DNA of 64,000 nucleotides from Flavobacteria bacterium BAL38 (GCA_000169355.1 AAXX01000003.1:167325-231324), one strand, 5' to 3'; shown: positions 37,059-46,420, numbered from the stretch's first letter. Translations and numbers: made by a program. The notes: generated from the letters alone by a model not told the origin.

Positions 37059-38600
37059 TTAGTTCTTTTTTGATAATCTATAAATAGGTAATTCTTGATT
37101 TAATTTAGTTTCTAACACCCCAAAACTTACAAAACTATTTGGAGCTTCTGGTTCTAAAATTTCAATGATTAAATTTGCTCTTTTTTGATTCATAGGTATT
37201 TTAAAAGTTCCTTTCGGGAAAAGTATTGTTTTATTATTAAGTATTGTTTCTATGTTTTGTAGATTCATATTTTCATATTTTTCAGTATTTTCATTGTAAG
37301 CAGATACAGTATAGGTTTCTACTTCTAATTCGATATCTTCATTTAATTCTTCAATAGTAATGCCCAATACTTTTAATTTTGTTATAATTTCATTTTGATT
37401 TTTATCAATAATATAGGCAATTGGTCTTTTTCTTTTCAGAATAGGTTTTGTTTGCAATGCATCTCTAATAGTTATCTCAAAATCTATAAGTTCATCAGTT
37501 TCTAAATCGATAATTTTAATAGAATCTTTATAAATTGTTCTTTTACTAGTAACCACAACATCATTTGTTAAATTATTGGCTATTTCTATTTCATTTTTTA
37601 TTAGTTCTGTATTTGAAGACGCTGTTTCGAGATAAGAAATAGCAATTAAAAATGTTATGCCAATGCGTCTTTTAAAAGAAGTTTTTCCGATACCCACTCC
37701 TCTTATTTCAAACAGTGTAGATATCATATTATTTAAAGCATAATTTGTTGCACTTGAACGAGCACTATTTGATCCTTGATTAAATTCAATATTGCCTTCA
37801 TATTTTTGAGTTGTTATATAATTGCGAGGTTTAAAGCCATTTTCAATCATTTTAATTTTAGCATTTTCAACAAAAAGCGTATCTGTAATTTTTCTTAAAT
37901 TTAACGGAACATTTAGGTTTCCACTATATAAAAACATAGCATCATAAGCAGATGTTACACCAAAATTACCCATTTCGGCAAAATCTTTTCTAAAAGGTCT
38001 GTATTCATGAAAATCTAAACCTAGTTCTGGATTAAAAGCTGTAAAAGCTTTTTTTAAAACCACTGTCTCTTGGGCCATTAATTTTGTTTGATCTCTATTT
38101 AAATCTAAACCATTAGCTGAATATCTATCTTCTTTTAAATAACCATCAATATTTGCCATCGGAACAACAGCAATATCTAAATTGTCTAATAAATTAGTAT
38201 AATCTTTATCGTTAAGTACTTTGTATAAAAAATATAGCATTCCTTCGGTACTAGCAGATTCGTCACCATGTAAACCGCCTTGCATCCAAACTTTTAATTT
38301 TTGATTACCATTTTGATTTGTTAAATAAACTATTGGAATTTGTTTTCCTTTTTGACTTTCACCAATGAATGTTAATTTTATTTTATCAGGATGTTGTGTC
38401 ACTAATCCATTTAAAAATGTTATAAGTTCTTCATAATTGGTATAACCTTTTTTCTTTTGTAACGCTGGGGTTATGTTTTCAATTTTCTCGTTTTTAGGAA
38501 AAAATTTTTCGGTAATTTTCTTACTTTGTGGACTAAATTGAGCTAAGCTTACCTGTGAAATAAAAAATAATAAGAAGAGTATGTAATTATTCTTTTTCAT
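37059..38600 (-). CDS. Secreted M14-family zinc carboxypeptidase
   Basis: 513 aa from the ATG at 38600, two bases after the previous stop, which opens the signal peptide (M-K-K-N-N-Y-I, ending S-L-A-Q); an upstream ATG at 38639 overlaps the porin and is less likely. Zinc ligands His111 and Glu114 in G-G-L-H-G-D-E-S and His198 in L-D-F-H-E-Y; Asn168-Arg169 in D-L-N-R-D; catalytic Glu298 in L-F-E-I-R-G. About 150 extra residues follow the catalytic domain. Periplasmic or surface peptidase releasing C-terminal residues or cleaving small peptides. Lies between two porin genes. Confidence 0.88.
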   Translation of the reverse strand: MKKNNYILFLLFFISQVSLAQFSPQSKKITEKFFPKNEKIENITPALQKKKGYTNYEELITFLNGLVTQHPDKIKLTFIGESQKGKQIPIVYLTNQNGNQKLKVWMQGGLHGDESASTEGMLYFLYKVLNDKDYTNLLDNLDIAVVPMANIDGYLKEDRYSANGLDLNRDQTKLMAQETVVLKKAFTAFNPELGLDFHEYRPFRKDFAEMGNFGVTSAYDAMFLYSGNLNVPLNLRKITDTLFVENAKIKMIENGFKPRNYITTQKYEGNIEFNQGSNSARSSATNYALNNMISTLFEIRGVGIGKTSFKRRIGITFLIAISYLETASSNTELIKNEIEIANNLTNDVVVTSKRTIYKDSIKIIDLETDELIDFEITIRDALQTKPILKRKRPIAYIIDKNQNEIITKLKVLGITIEELNEDIELEVETYTVSAYNENTEKYENMNLQNIETILNNKTILFPKGTFKIPMNQKRANLIIEILEPEAPNSFVSFGVLETKLNQELPIYRLSKKN

Positions 38601-38602
38601 GT

Positions 38603-39907
38603 TTAAAAAGTAAAAGTTAACATTAATCTTCCTATCCATTCATTACTATCAATTGGATTGCCATCGTTGTCATTTATTCCTTTACTTCCATCTACATAAG
38701 TAAAGGCTGCTTGGATTTTTGCTCCAAAGTTTCGATCTAAATATTTACTCAAACCCACTGAATAATAATTTGGACGGTTATAAACAGTTTGGTTATTTAA
38801 AAATGAATTTTCATCCGCTTTTAGGTAAGTATAGCGGCCATCAACAGAAATCCCGTTTTTAAATAGGTATCCTGCTTGAATGTTATAAGCTTCCCCGAGC
38901 ATCATTCTGCCTCTAACATAAGCATCTACGTTTTGAACACCATTGACATCAAATGTTGAAGAAATTGTTCCGTCAACTCTAACTCTTTGTGTAATATCAT
39001 TAGGAACAGAAGCTTGAGATTTTACAAATTCGCCTAAAGCAGTAAAACCTTTATATTTGAACAAGAAATCGACGCCATATTTGGTATAATCAGGTAAAGA
39101 TTCTTCATTATTGTCATTATAGTATAAAATTGTACCACTAGTACGACCTCTTCTGCTGCTCATTCCATTATTTAAGCTATAATTTACGCCAATTACAAAC
39201 TTAGGAGTTCTTTCTCTTACAATATCTGTTTGTTTAAATTGTCCACCATTATTAAATAAACCAAATGGTAAAAAATCAATTCTTCCACCAATTTTTAAAC
39301 CGCCATGATCTCTTCCTAAAACATTCAAACCATCTCCATTTGTAAGTACAAAGTAAGGTCTTAGGTAAGAATATTTACCAGTTTTATATCGACCATCTAT
39401 AAATAAACCAAACTCTCTAATAGATGAAAAAGCTGAAGTTAACCTACTTCTTTCAACAAATTGAAGAGAGTTTGAATTCATGAATAATTCTCTATTGTCA
39501 GTATAAGTGGCCCTCTGTCCGAAAGTAATATTTATTCTTTTGGTAATGTCATAATTTATATATGCATCTAAAAGATAATTGGCGGTTTCCTCATCAACTT
39601 CAGATGAACCACTTAAATCTACTTGTAAACGATAGCTAAATTTTTTATCGCTAGATTTTCCATCAAAACGTAATCTGGTACGTCTCATTCTAAATCTATT
39701 TGCAGCTTCTAAATCTTGAGCATTTGTGTAGTGCTTACTTTCTAAATACGGCTGGATATAGCCACTTATTTCAAGTTCCTTTCCATCATCTGTTTTGAAT
39801 TTTAATCCTTCACCAAATTTGTATGCTTCCATTTTAATATTTTGAGCATGCGTATTTGGTAACGTAAATACAAAACAAAAAAAGATAATAATTTTAAAAA
39901 ATTTCAT
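38603..39907 (-). CDS. OprP/OprO-like outer-membrane porin
   Basis: 434 aa, signal peptide ending T-H-A-Q. Same family as 35824-37047: G-Y-I-Q-P-Y, N-R-F-R-M-R-R-T-R-L-R-F-D-G-K, L-L-D-A-Y-I, G-Q-R-A-T-Y-T-D-N-R-E, ending in aromatic L-T-F-T-F. A 122-base gap without terminator separates it from iadA, so it may be read from upstream or have its own promoter. Probably admits an anionic peptide or dicarboxylate. Confidence 0.88.
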   Translation of the reverse strand: MKFFKIIIFFCFVFTLPNTHAQNIKMEAYKFGEGLKFKTDDGKELEISGYIQPYLESKHYTNAQDLEAANRFRMRRTRLRFDGKSSDKKFSYRLQVDLSGSSEVDEETANYLLDAYINYDITKRINITFGQRATYTDNRELFMNSNSLQFVERSRLTSAFSSIREFGLFIDGRYKTGKYSYLRPYFVLTNGDGLNVLGRDHGGLKIGGRIDFLPFGLFNNGGQFKQTDIVRERTPKFVIGVNYSLNNGMSSRRGRTSGTILYYNDNNEESLPDYTKYGVDFLFKYKGFTALGEFVKSQASVPNDITQRVRVDGTISSTFDVNGVQNVDAYVRGRMMLGEAYNIQAGYLFKNGISVDGRYTYLKADENSFLNNQTVYNRPNYYSVGLSKYLDRNFGAKIQAAFTYVDGSKGINDNDGNPIDSNEWIGRLMLTFTF

Positions 39908-40029
39908 ATATCTATAATTTATTTCAGTAATTGTTGGTTTGTTGCTATTTAAGTTAGTTAAGATGGTTTTTAACTACTATTTTTATCTGTTTCTTAATAA
40001 AAGTTAAAATAAGAATAATAGAATATTTA

Positions 40030-41172
40030 TTACTCAAAACTTCCTTTGACTATAATTTCTGAATTTTGCATCATATGTTTTCCTCTTGCAAATACATCCG
40101 TTAATTTAAAATCTTCTGTAAAAAAACATAGGTCAGCATCAAATCCAACTGCTATTTTACCCTTTTCTTTTAATCCTAAATTTTTTGCAGGATTTGTTGT
40201 TATCAATTTAAAAGCATCTTCTATAGATAAACCTCCTTGTTTTATTAATTGAATTACTTCGTAAAGATTTTGGTCAATAGGAGCTTTTTTAATACCAATT
40301 TTAATACTGTTTTCGTCAAATTTTGTTAAACCAGCATGTCCATCAGTACTAAAAGTCAAATAATCAATGTTTACTCCATTTTCTAAAGCATATAAAACGG
40401 CTTTATATGGATCTGTGTATTTAGAAGCTCCAGTTGTAATATCTATCATTCCTCCTAATTTTGCAAATTCTATGGCTTGATCAAATAAAGTTTTTGTTCG
40501 TGCAACATGAGTAGGTGAAATATGTTCAATTGGAAATTGATAATTATTTACAAGTTCAAAAAGCACGTCCATTTTAGTTTCTAAATTTCCTAGATGAATA
40601 TGTAGAATTCCTTTTTTATTTCCAATAATGCCACCTACTCTTACATCTCTTAATTTTCTTACTAATTCGTCAGCCGTTGGGTATGATGAGCGAATATCAC
40701 TAATTGCAATTTTACAACCTATTACTTTATCAATACAAATCATATCAGCTTGAATACTATCAGTAATAGTTACTGTATCTAAGCCATAATAACCACAAAA
40801 CATATAGGCTGAAATCCCTTCTTGTTCTAATGATTTTACTTTGCTATACAAGGTTCTAATATTCCTGGCAGTACCATCAGTACCTAATAAACCAACTACT
40901 GTTGTGGTACCGCATGAAATAAGTTCGCTTAAACCTACCTCTGGAGTCATAGAGGCAAAGCCATTATTGCCACCAGCACCTATAATGTGAATATGTTGAT
41001 CAATTAAACCAGGTGTTGTTATTTTTCCTTGGGCATCCCAAACCGTAGCATGTGTTGAAAATAGATCAAGATTATCTGCTATGGCAACTATTTTTTCGCC
41101 AGCAATAAGTATGTCTTTTTTCCCTAAAGAAATAGGAGCATAAATTTCAGCATTTTTAATAAGTTTTAACAT
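40030..41172 (-). CDS. iadA: Isoaspartyl dipeptidase (beta-aspartyl dipeptidase)
   Basis: Amidohydrolase that splits beta-aspartyl dipeptides. 380 aa from the ATG at 41172, two bases after the dcuC stop (TAACTATG); another ATG at 41193 would overlap dcuC. It follows E. coli IadA motif for motif from memory: P-G-L-I-D-Q-H-I-H-I-I-G-A-G-G with His60/His62 metal ligands, M-T-P-E-V, T-T-V-V-G-L-L-G-T-D, V-I-G-C-K-I-A-I-S-D (carboxylated Lys), P-T-H-V, S-T-D-G-H. Cytoplasmic. Its presence suggests isoaspartyl-containing peptides as substrate. Confidence 0.93.
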   Translation of the reverse strand: MLKLIKNAEIYAPISLGKKDILIAGEKIVAIADNLDLFSTHATVWDAQGKITTPGLIDQHIHIIGAGGNNGFASMTPEVGLSELISCGTTTVVGLLGTDGTARNIRTLYSKVKSLEQEGISAYMFCGYYGLDTVTITDSIQADMICIDKVIGCKIAISDIRSSYPTADELVRKLRDVRVGGIIGNKKGILHIHLGNLETKMDVLFELVNNYQFPIEHISPTHVARTKTLFDQAIEFAKLGGMIDITTGASKYTDPYKAVLYALENGVNIDYLTFSTDGHAGLTKFDENSIKIGIKKAPIDQNLYEVIQLIKQGGLSIEDAFKLITTNPAKNLGLKEKGKIAVGFDADLCFFTEDFKLTDVFARGKHMMQNSEIIVKGSFE

Positions 41173-41174
41173 AG

Positions 41175-42536
41175 TTATATAAGTTGGTAACATAGCATTA
41201 TTACTAATGCTATTGTTAATGGAATTAAATTTCTTTTAACAATTTCTAGAGTAGTTAATCCTGCAATTTCAGCAACTGCAATTAATACACCTGCTACAGG
41301 TGATATTGTTCTTCCTAAAGAAGCGGAAAGTTGCATAGGCATAATCATGTGCGTACTGCTTACGCCCAATTTTGAAGCAATATTTGGAACTAATGGACCG
41401 AATGCAAAAAAGGCAGCATTTCCACTTCCCATTAACATAGAAGCTAAAAATATCATTACGGTCATTACAATAATAATTCCAGTGGCATTTAATCCTAAAC
41501 TTAAAGATATGTCTACCAAGCCATTAATAAATCCAAGACTAATCAATCCTTTTGCAAAAATATCGGCGGCTATAATTAAAGTTACGACACCTTTAAAAAT
41601 AGTTGCCATTCCGTCCCAAAAAACTTTTAAAGAGTTAAAAACAAGTTTAATATCTTTAGTTCTAATCATTTCAAAAAGAAGCGCAATGAATAAACTGATG
41701 ATCATGGCAGTAGTTGTGTCTAGTGTAATAGGAGTCTTGAAAAAATTAAATAAATCAGAAAAAACGATTAATAAAATAATTGGTATTATAGGAATTATGG
41801 CATAAATAATCGGTGCTTTTAATTTTTCTTCTGTAACTTCAATTGTTTCAGATAACGATTTATCTTTTTTATCATAGTGTCGATTTACAAAATAAAAAGA
41901 AATCATCATGGCAACATTTAAAATAATAGCAACAACCAATTGATGATTGATAAACATCGTTATGGCACTAATATTTACGATACTACAAGCACTTGCAGTA
42001 ATAACCGAAGCTGGACCAATACCTAAAGCAGTGCCTGCCGTAATTACTGAAGCTGCAGCCGTTTTGCTTACCCCTAAATTTATTAAAATAGGAAAAAGCG
42101 AAGCCATTAATAGGAGCGCTAATCCCGCAGCAGAAGGTATGGCTATAAACAATACTTGCCCAATAGGGATAACTAATGAAGCCGCTAAATAGGGGTATTT
42201 TTTAAATAATTTTAGAGGTTTCATTGCTACATAAACTAAACAATTTGAAGCACCAATTTTTTCTGTATAAGCCACAAAACCACCAATAACCATAATCATT
42301 AGACCTACATTGGAATTCAAATTTGTAAATGATTCTGTTACATATTTAAAAAGATCAAACACTACAAGTCCAGAAGTGTCTTTCAATTCAGGCATTTTAT
42401 ATTGTAACACTAATGCCGTGGAAAGCATCAATAAACCAAAAATCAACAATACAGCATGTGGATTGTATTTTTTTAATAAAAGTTTTCCAGCTATAACTAT
42501 AAAAACTATCGATAAAATTGGACCTAAACAACTCAT
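41175..42536 (-). CDS. DcuC-family C4-dicarboxylate carrier
   Basis: 453 aa, about 12 membrane segments. Family pattern: V-I-G-G-F-V-A-Y-T-E-K-I-G-A, I-P-S-A-A-G-L-A-L-L-L-M, G-S-G-N-A-A-F-F-A-F-G-P-L-V-P, and S-L-G-R-T-I-S-P-V-A-G-V. DcuC members carry aspartate, fumarate, malate or succinate; in this locus uptake of an aspartyl compound or exchange of its product is plausible. Lies 11 bases after the lipoprotein gene and directly before iadA. Confidence 0.88.
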   Translation of the reverse strand: MSCLGPILSIVFIVIAGKLLLKKYNPHAVLLIFGLLMLSTALVLQYKMPELKDTSGLVVFDLFKYVTESFTNLNSNVGLMIMVIGGFVAYTEKIGASNCLVYVAMKPLKLFKKYPYLAASLVIPIGQVLFIAIPSAAGLALLLMASLFPILINLGVSKTAAASVITAGTALGIGPASVITASACSIVNISAITMFINHQLVVAIILNVAMMISFYFVNRHYDKKDKSLSETIEVTEEKLKAPIIYAIIPIIPIILLIVFSDLFNFFKTPITLDTTTAMIISLFIALLFEMIRTKDIKLVFNSLKVFWDGMATIFKGVVTLIIAADIFAKGLISLGFINGLVDISLSLGLNATGIIIVMTVMIFLASMLMGSGNAAFFAFGPLVPNIASKLGVSSTHMIMPMQLSASLGRTISPVAGVLIAVAEIAGLTTLEIVKRNLIPLTIALVIMLCYQLI

Positions 42537-42547
42537 GCTTTTAATAA

Positions 42548-43552
42548 TTAAAATGATGAACCATTGATTTTTGTTCCTGGAGAGAACATTGCGCCATTTG
42601 ATTCAGGTATTGAAGTATGCTGCACAAAATTTCCAGTTAAATCTGGGTTTCTGGTGTAAGAATCATTAGGATTTCCAGACAAAGGATAAATATCAAAAGT
42701 GGCTATTACTGTACCCGATACATTTCGAACGGTAACAATATCACCAGCATTATTCATATTTAATAATCCTTGAGAAGCAGTTTGTACTATAGCACCACCA
42801 AAAGTACCAGTAGGCACTCCTCCTCCAAACAATACTAATACTCCATTTTTAGGAATAATAGTTCCGGCAGGAAAAGTATGTCTTATGGCAGTCTCGTCAG
42901 AAACGGTATATCCTGAAATATCTAATGCTAATCCAGAATTAAAAAATTCTATAAATTCGTCCTCATTTGCTTCTCTTGTGCCGTCACCATTAGCATCACC
43001 AGCCATACTTGTGTCAGGGTCATAAAGAACTTCATTTATTAAAAAACCGAGCCAAGGACATCCGTTATTTTCAATTTCTCCTGGTTCAGTTGGACAATTA
43101 TCTTCAGAATCTGGCACACCATCATTATCTGTATCGGAATCGTCATCTAATACCTGAATGTTTACAGACACTTCTGATAAAACTAATGCATTTTGTACAT
43201 TTTCTAAACTTACTATTAAAGTTTCAATTCCTTCAATATTTGTGTCTTGTAAACCTGTAATTGTGATAGAACCGGAACTGCTACCTGCATTTATAATAAT
43301 TGAAGTTGCCGAAATCGTATAATCCTCTGACTGAATTGCAGTGCCTGAGAAAGTTAAAGGAACGGAAAAACTTTGACTTACTTCTGTGTTAAGTGTTACT
43401 GTAATAGTTGTTTCTCCACTAGCTTCATTCAAACTCAAGTTTGATGCGCTAATTTCTATTGTTGGTAAAATATCATCTGTAGCACATGATATTATAATCA
43501 TATACATTAGTAAACCAATAAATGATTTTTTTAGTATGGCTATTTTGTTCAT
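42548..43552 (-). CDS. Surface lipoprotein with Calx-beta, TSP3-like and lamin-tail domains
   Basis: 334 aa; lipobox ending I-S-C (Cys23). Residues about 30-135 match a Calx-beta domain (L-N-E-A-S-G-E-T-T-I-T-V-T-L); 137-170 a calcium-binding TSP3-like repeat (D-S-D-T-D-N-D-G-V-P-D-S-E-D-N-C-P); 172-334 a lamin-tail (LTD) fold (L-I-N-E-V-L-Y-D-P, E-D-E-F-I-E-F-F-N-S-G, D-I-S-G-Y-T-V-S-D). First gene of the run toward dcuC-iadA, with a MocR-type operator 58 bases upstream of its start. Binding or adhesion role inferred. Confidence 0.85.
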   Translation of the reverse strand: MNKIAILKKSFIGLLMYMIIISCATDDILPTIEISASNLSLNEASGETTITVTLNTEVSQSFSVPLTFSGTAIQSEDYTISATSIIINAGSSSGSITITGLQDTNIEGIETLIVSLENVQNALVLSEVSVNIQVLDDDSDTDNDGVPDSEDNCPTEPGEIENNGCPWLGFLINEVLYDPDTSMAGDANGDGTREANEDEFIEFFNSGLALDISGYTVSDETAIRHTFPAGTIIPKNGVLVLFGGGVPTGTFGGAIVQTASQGLLNMNNAGDIVTVRNVSGTVIATFDIYPLSGNPNDSYTRNPDLTGNFVQHTSIPESNGAMFSPGTKINGSSF

Positions 43553-43611
43553 TTGTAGTGATTTTAAAAATTATTAAATCAAAAATAGTTTTTAATATAC
43601 CTAATAAAAGA

Positions 43612-43640
43612 TACCAGTTTATTAATATAAAAGATACCGA
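43612..43640 (-). promoter_or_regulatory. Direct-repeat operator ahead of the lipoprotein-dcuC-iadA unit
   Basis: Half-sites TACCAG (43612-43617) and TACCGA (43635-43640), read TCGGTA and CTGGTA toward the gene, 23 bp apart. A third partial copy (TATACC, 43596-43601) lies nearer the gene. Same layout as four other sites in the island. Confidence 0.75.
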
Positions 43641-43654
43641 TTTGTAATTAATAA

Positions 43655-43688
43655 AAAAAGATGCTTATCAAATTTTAAGCATCTTTTT
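43655..43688 (-). terminator. Terminator of the T9SS protein gene
   Basis: 13-bp perfect stem AAAAAGATGCTTA with an 8-nt loop; T run on the minus strand. Confidence 0.85.
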
Positions 43689-43707
43689 GTTAATTAGTTG
43701 TTTTTTA

Positions 43708-44706
43708 CTATTTAATTATGATTTTATATGTTGCGTTGCGGTTTTCTATCGCTATGTTTAATAAGTATAAACCAGAATTTAAATTACTAAGGTCTAATAG
43801 ATTTGAATTTAGTTGGGTTTTTAGTATGGTTCTTCCCATGGTATCAAATAGTTGGATATTTTTTACGCCCAGTAACTGAGAATCAATAGTAATAATTCCA
43901 TTATTTACAGGGTTAGGGTAAATTGATAATTCTGAAGTTGAAAATTCGTTTGTACTAAGCACAGTAAAAGAATTTATTTGCCAATAAGTTGTATTGTCTG
44001 CGATAGCATCATCACCAATCCAGTTAGCTGCATTACCAACTAATGCAATAATTGCATTTTTATCTAACCCATCTAATGGATGATTAACATAATCGTAATA
44101 TACATTATCCCAAGCATCATCTATTGCATTTGATTTACCGAGTGTAATTGCTGTTGAACCATTAGTTAACCCTGGTGGAATTGCAGATGAATTTGTTGAA
44201 ACTGCATCATACCATAGGTTACTGTCATTTGAAACAATAAAAAGGAAAGTTGGGTTTGGAAAAGGATTTGTATCTGTTACCGAATCCCATGTTGCTGGGG
44301 GACTACTTTGAAATGCAATTATTTGATCTCCGCTAATTGATAATGCCCAATTGTTTCCATAATCTGTAAATAAAACCGAATTATTTGTAGGTTGAAGTAT
44401 TTGACCTTCTGTAGTAGCACTTTCTTCAACGGTTATTACTGTTCCTTTAGTAATTACAGAAGGGGCTGTGTATTTAAGAACACCCTCAGTTAAATCATTA
44501 TTTCTCCATGCACCAGTAGTAGCATTCCAACCAGATTCTGTAAAATAAATAACAGTTCCTGCTTCTAAATCTACTAGTGGAATAAATTGAAATCTATCAT
44601 TAGCATCTGCTACAAGAGATGTAATAATTAAATCGCCTGGGGCTAATGTTGTCTGAGAAAATCCTGTAAAAAAAGTCAGAAAAAATAAAATGTAAAGTTT
44701 TTTCAT
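43708..44706 (-). CDS. T9SS-secreted protein of unknown function
   Basis: 332 aa; signal peptide ending F-S-Q. The N-terminal 250 residues are beta-rich, starting A-P-G-D-L-I-I-T-S-L-V-A-D-A-N-D-R-F, a pattern I have seen at the start of secreted flavobacterial proteins but cannot name. The C-terminal 75 residues are a type A sorting domain (I-Y-P-N-P-V-N-N-G, Q-L-F-D-T-M-G-R-T, G-L-Y-L-L-N-I). Own operator and terminator. Role within the island unknown. Confidence 0.82.
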   Translation of the reverse strand: MKKLYILFFLTFFTGFSQTTLAPGDLIITSLVADANDRFQFIPLVDLEAGTVIYFTESGWNATTGAWRNNDLTEGVLKYTAPSVITKGTVITVEESATTEGQILQPTNNSVLFTDYGNNWALSISGDQIIAFQSSPPATWDSVTDTNPFPNPTFLFIVSNDSNLWYDAVSTNSSAIPPGLTNGSTAITLGKSNAIDDAWDNVYYDYVNHPLDGLDKNAIIALVGNAANWIGDDAIADNTTYWQINSFTVLSTNEFSTSELSIYPNPVNNGIITIDSQLLGVKNIQLFDTMGRTILKTQLNSNLLDLSNLNSGLYLLNIAIENRNATYKIIIK

Positions 44707-44764
44707 AAGAATTTGTTTTTAAATTATTTAACCAAAAATAACAATGTAGACTAAATTAAAAACA

Positions 44765-44793
44765 TACCACTCCGTTAAAAATCTTAATACCGA
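44765..44793 (-). promoter_or_regulatory. Direct-repeat operator ahead of the T9SS protein gene
   Basis: Half-sites TACCAC (44765-44770) and TACCGA (44788-44793), 23 bp apart, 58 bases upstream of the start codon; gene-oriented TCGGTA and GTGGTA. Confidence 0.75.
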
Positions 44794-44813
44794 TTTTATT
44801 TTTTCTTACTTTA

Positions 44814-46331
44814 TTAAAATTTTAGTTCATTTTCTAAAATAGATTTCATTTGTGTCACTTTTTGAATTAATTTATTTGGTCTAACTGCTGAATAACCCAA
44901 AATAAATCCTTTTTCTTTATGTTCACCTAAATAGCACATACTTAGGGGAAAAGTAACAATATTATGAAGAGATAGTTTTTTAATAATTTCTAATTCTTCT
45001 TTTTCACTTACATTTTTTTTAAATTTAGCAACTACATGAAGGTTACAAAACTCTTTATTATCAATATACATCCATTTGTTTTCATTTTCAAATTCAGATA
45101 TAAATAAGGCATGTCTAAGTTGTGCAACTTGAATTACATTTTTGAGATGTTGAAATAAATAATTACGTTCAATAAATTCATTCATAACGACTTGAATGGA
45201 CGGTGAAACAAACCTATGAGAGTGTTCTTGTATAGCTTCAATAGTATCTACTAAAAACTCTGGAACAATCATAAAACCCAGCCTAAGGGAAGGATGAAGC
45301 AATCTGTTAAAAGTACTAATATAAATGGTTCTATCTTCTTTGTCTAAACTAAACAATGTTGGAATACTATTTACATGATTTGTAACTTCAGGTTCATAAT
45401 CATTTTCAATAAGTAATGAATTGTTTTTTGACGCCCAATTTAGCAGTTCTTTTCTTCTATTAAGACTCATTTTAATGCCTAATGGATAATGATTAGAAGG
45501 TGTTGTGTGAATTAATTTTGGATGTAAATGATTATATGAATTAATTTTTTTTATATCAATGCCTTCTTCATCTACATTAACTCCAATAATGTTAGCTTCT
45601 TGACTTTTAAATATAGAATGTACATTCGGAAAAGTGGGGTCTTCTAGTATAACCGAATCACCGCTTTCAATTAATGCAGAAGTAATAAGGTATAAGGATT
45701 GTAAATTTCCTGAAACAATTACAATTTGTTTATTACTGCATTTTATATTTCTACTAATGTTTAAATAATTTTTTATACTTTTTTTTAACTCTTCTAAACC
45801 AGTAGATTTATGATATGATAATCCAGAAGATTTTATGTATCTCCAATAAGAATTTAATAATTTTTTCCATTGGTTTATTGGAAATATGTCTATGGGTGGT
45901 AAGCCGGGCTTAAAAGCTAAATTACTATCATTTGGCCTATTTATTAAGGACATATTTTTTAAGAATAATTTCCCTTTCTTTGTTATAGTTGGATATTTTA
46001 AGTTTTTTTTGAAATTTTCAGTATTTGTTTTTTTTTCAACAGAATTTGAATGATCAAAATTAACAATATTGCCCGAACCTGATTTTACTATTATTAATTT
46101 TTCTAATTGTAAAAGTTCATAAGCTTTGTTTATGGTGGTTCTTGAAAAACTTAATTCTTGTGCTAAAACTCTAGTAGAAGGGAGCATCCATTCATTGGGT
46201 AAATCATTATTAAGAATACATTTTTTTATACTTCTATATAATACAATGTACTTGTCAAAAGGTTTTATATCTTTTTGGTTTTGATATTCTTCTTTAATTC
46301 GACTTATGGTAAATTGATAATTGGTATTCAT
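44814..46331 (-). CDS. MocR-family regulator (GntR HTH plus aminotransferase fold), PLP lysine replaced
   Basis: 505 aa. GntR winged helix at about residues 35-90 (L-P-S-T-R-V-L-A-Q-E-L-S-F-S-R-T-T-I-N) and a fold-type I aminotransferase domain at about 135-500 (T-T-P-S-N-H-Y-P-L-G, L-L-I-E-N-D-Y-E-P-E with Asp311, L-R-L-G-F with Arg350). The lysine expected in the T-F-S-K motif is Arg343 here (T-F-N-R-L; codon AGA at 45305-45303), so a normal Schiff base with PLP is not possible. The only regulator in the island and the probable reader of the five GGTA-N-GGTA operators; one overlaps its own start codon. Confidence 0.92.
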   Translation of the reverse strand: MNTNYQFTISRIKEEYQNQKDIKPFDKYIVLYRSIKKCILNNDLPNEWMLPSTRVLAQELSFSRTTINKAYELLQLEKLIIVKSGSGNIVNFDHSNSVEKKTNTENFKKNLKYPTITKKGKLFLKNMSLINRPNDSNLAFKPGLPPIDIFPINQWKKLLNSYWRYIKSSGLSYHKSTGLEELKKSIKNYLNISRNIKCSNKQIVIVSGNLQSLYLITSALIESGDSVILEDPTFPNVHSIFKSQEANIIGVNVDEEGIDIKKINSYNHLHPKLIHTTPSNHYPLGIKMSLNRRKELLNWASKNNSLLIENDYEPEVTNHVNSIPTLFSLDKEDRTIYISTFNRLLHPSLRLGFMIVPEFLVDTIEAIQEHSHRFVSPSIQVVMNEFIERNYLFQHLKNVIQVAQLRHALFISEFENENKWMYIDNKEFCNLHVVAKFKKNVSEKEELEIIKKLSLHNIVTFPLSMCYLGEHKEKGFILGYSAVRPNKLIQKVTQMKSILENELKF

Positions 46332-46349
46332 TTTTTGTTAAAATTGGTA
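46321..46349 (+). promoter_or_regulatory. Direct-repeat operator at the mocR start, facing the serine hydrolase
   Basis: TTGGTA at 46321-46326 and again at 46344-46349, 23 bp apart. The first half-site lies in codons 2-4 of the regulator gene, so occupancy could also block its expression. The orientation points to the plus-strand hydrolase gene at 47434, now separated by the insertion sequence. Confidence 0.75.
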
Positions 46350-46420
46350 CCCACAATATACTAATTAATTAGTGTTATTTGATTAATTAATAAAAAATAT
46401 TTGATTAGTTTAATTTTCTT

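Noticed and set aside
35824..43552. Complete cyanophycin degradation locus
   Set aside because: IadA fits, but no cyanophycinase (S51 Ser-hydrolase with its typical motif) is encoded; the M14 enzyme is a different family.
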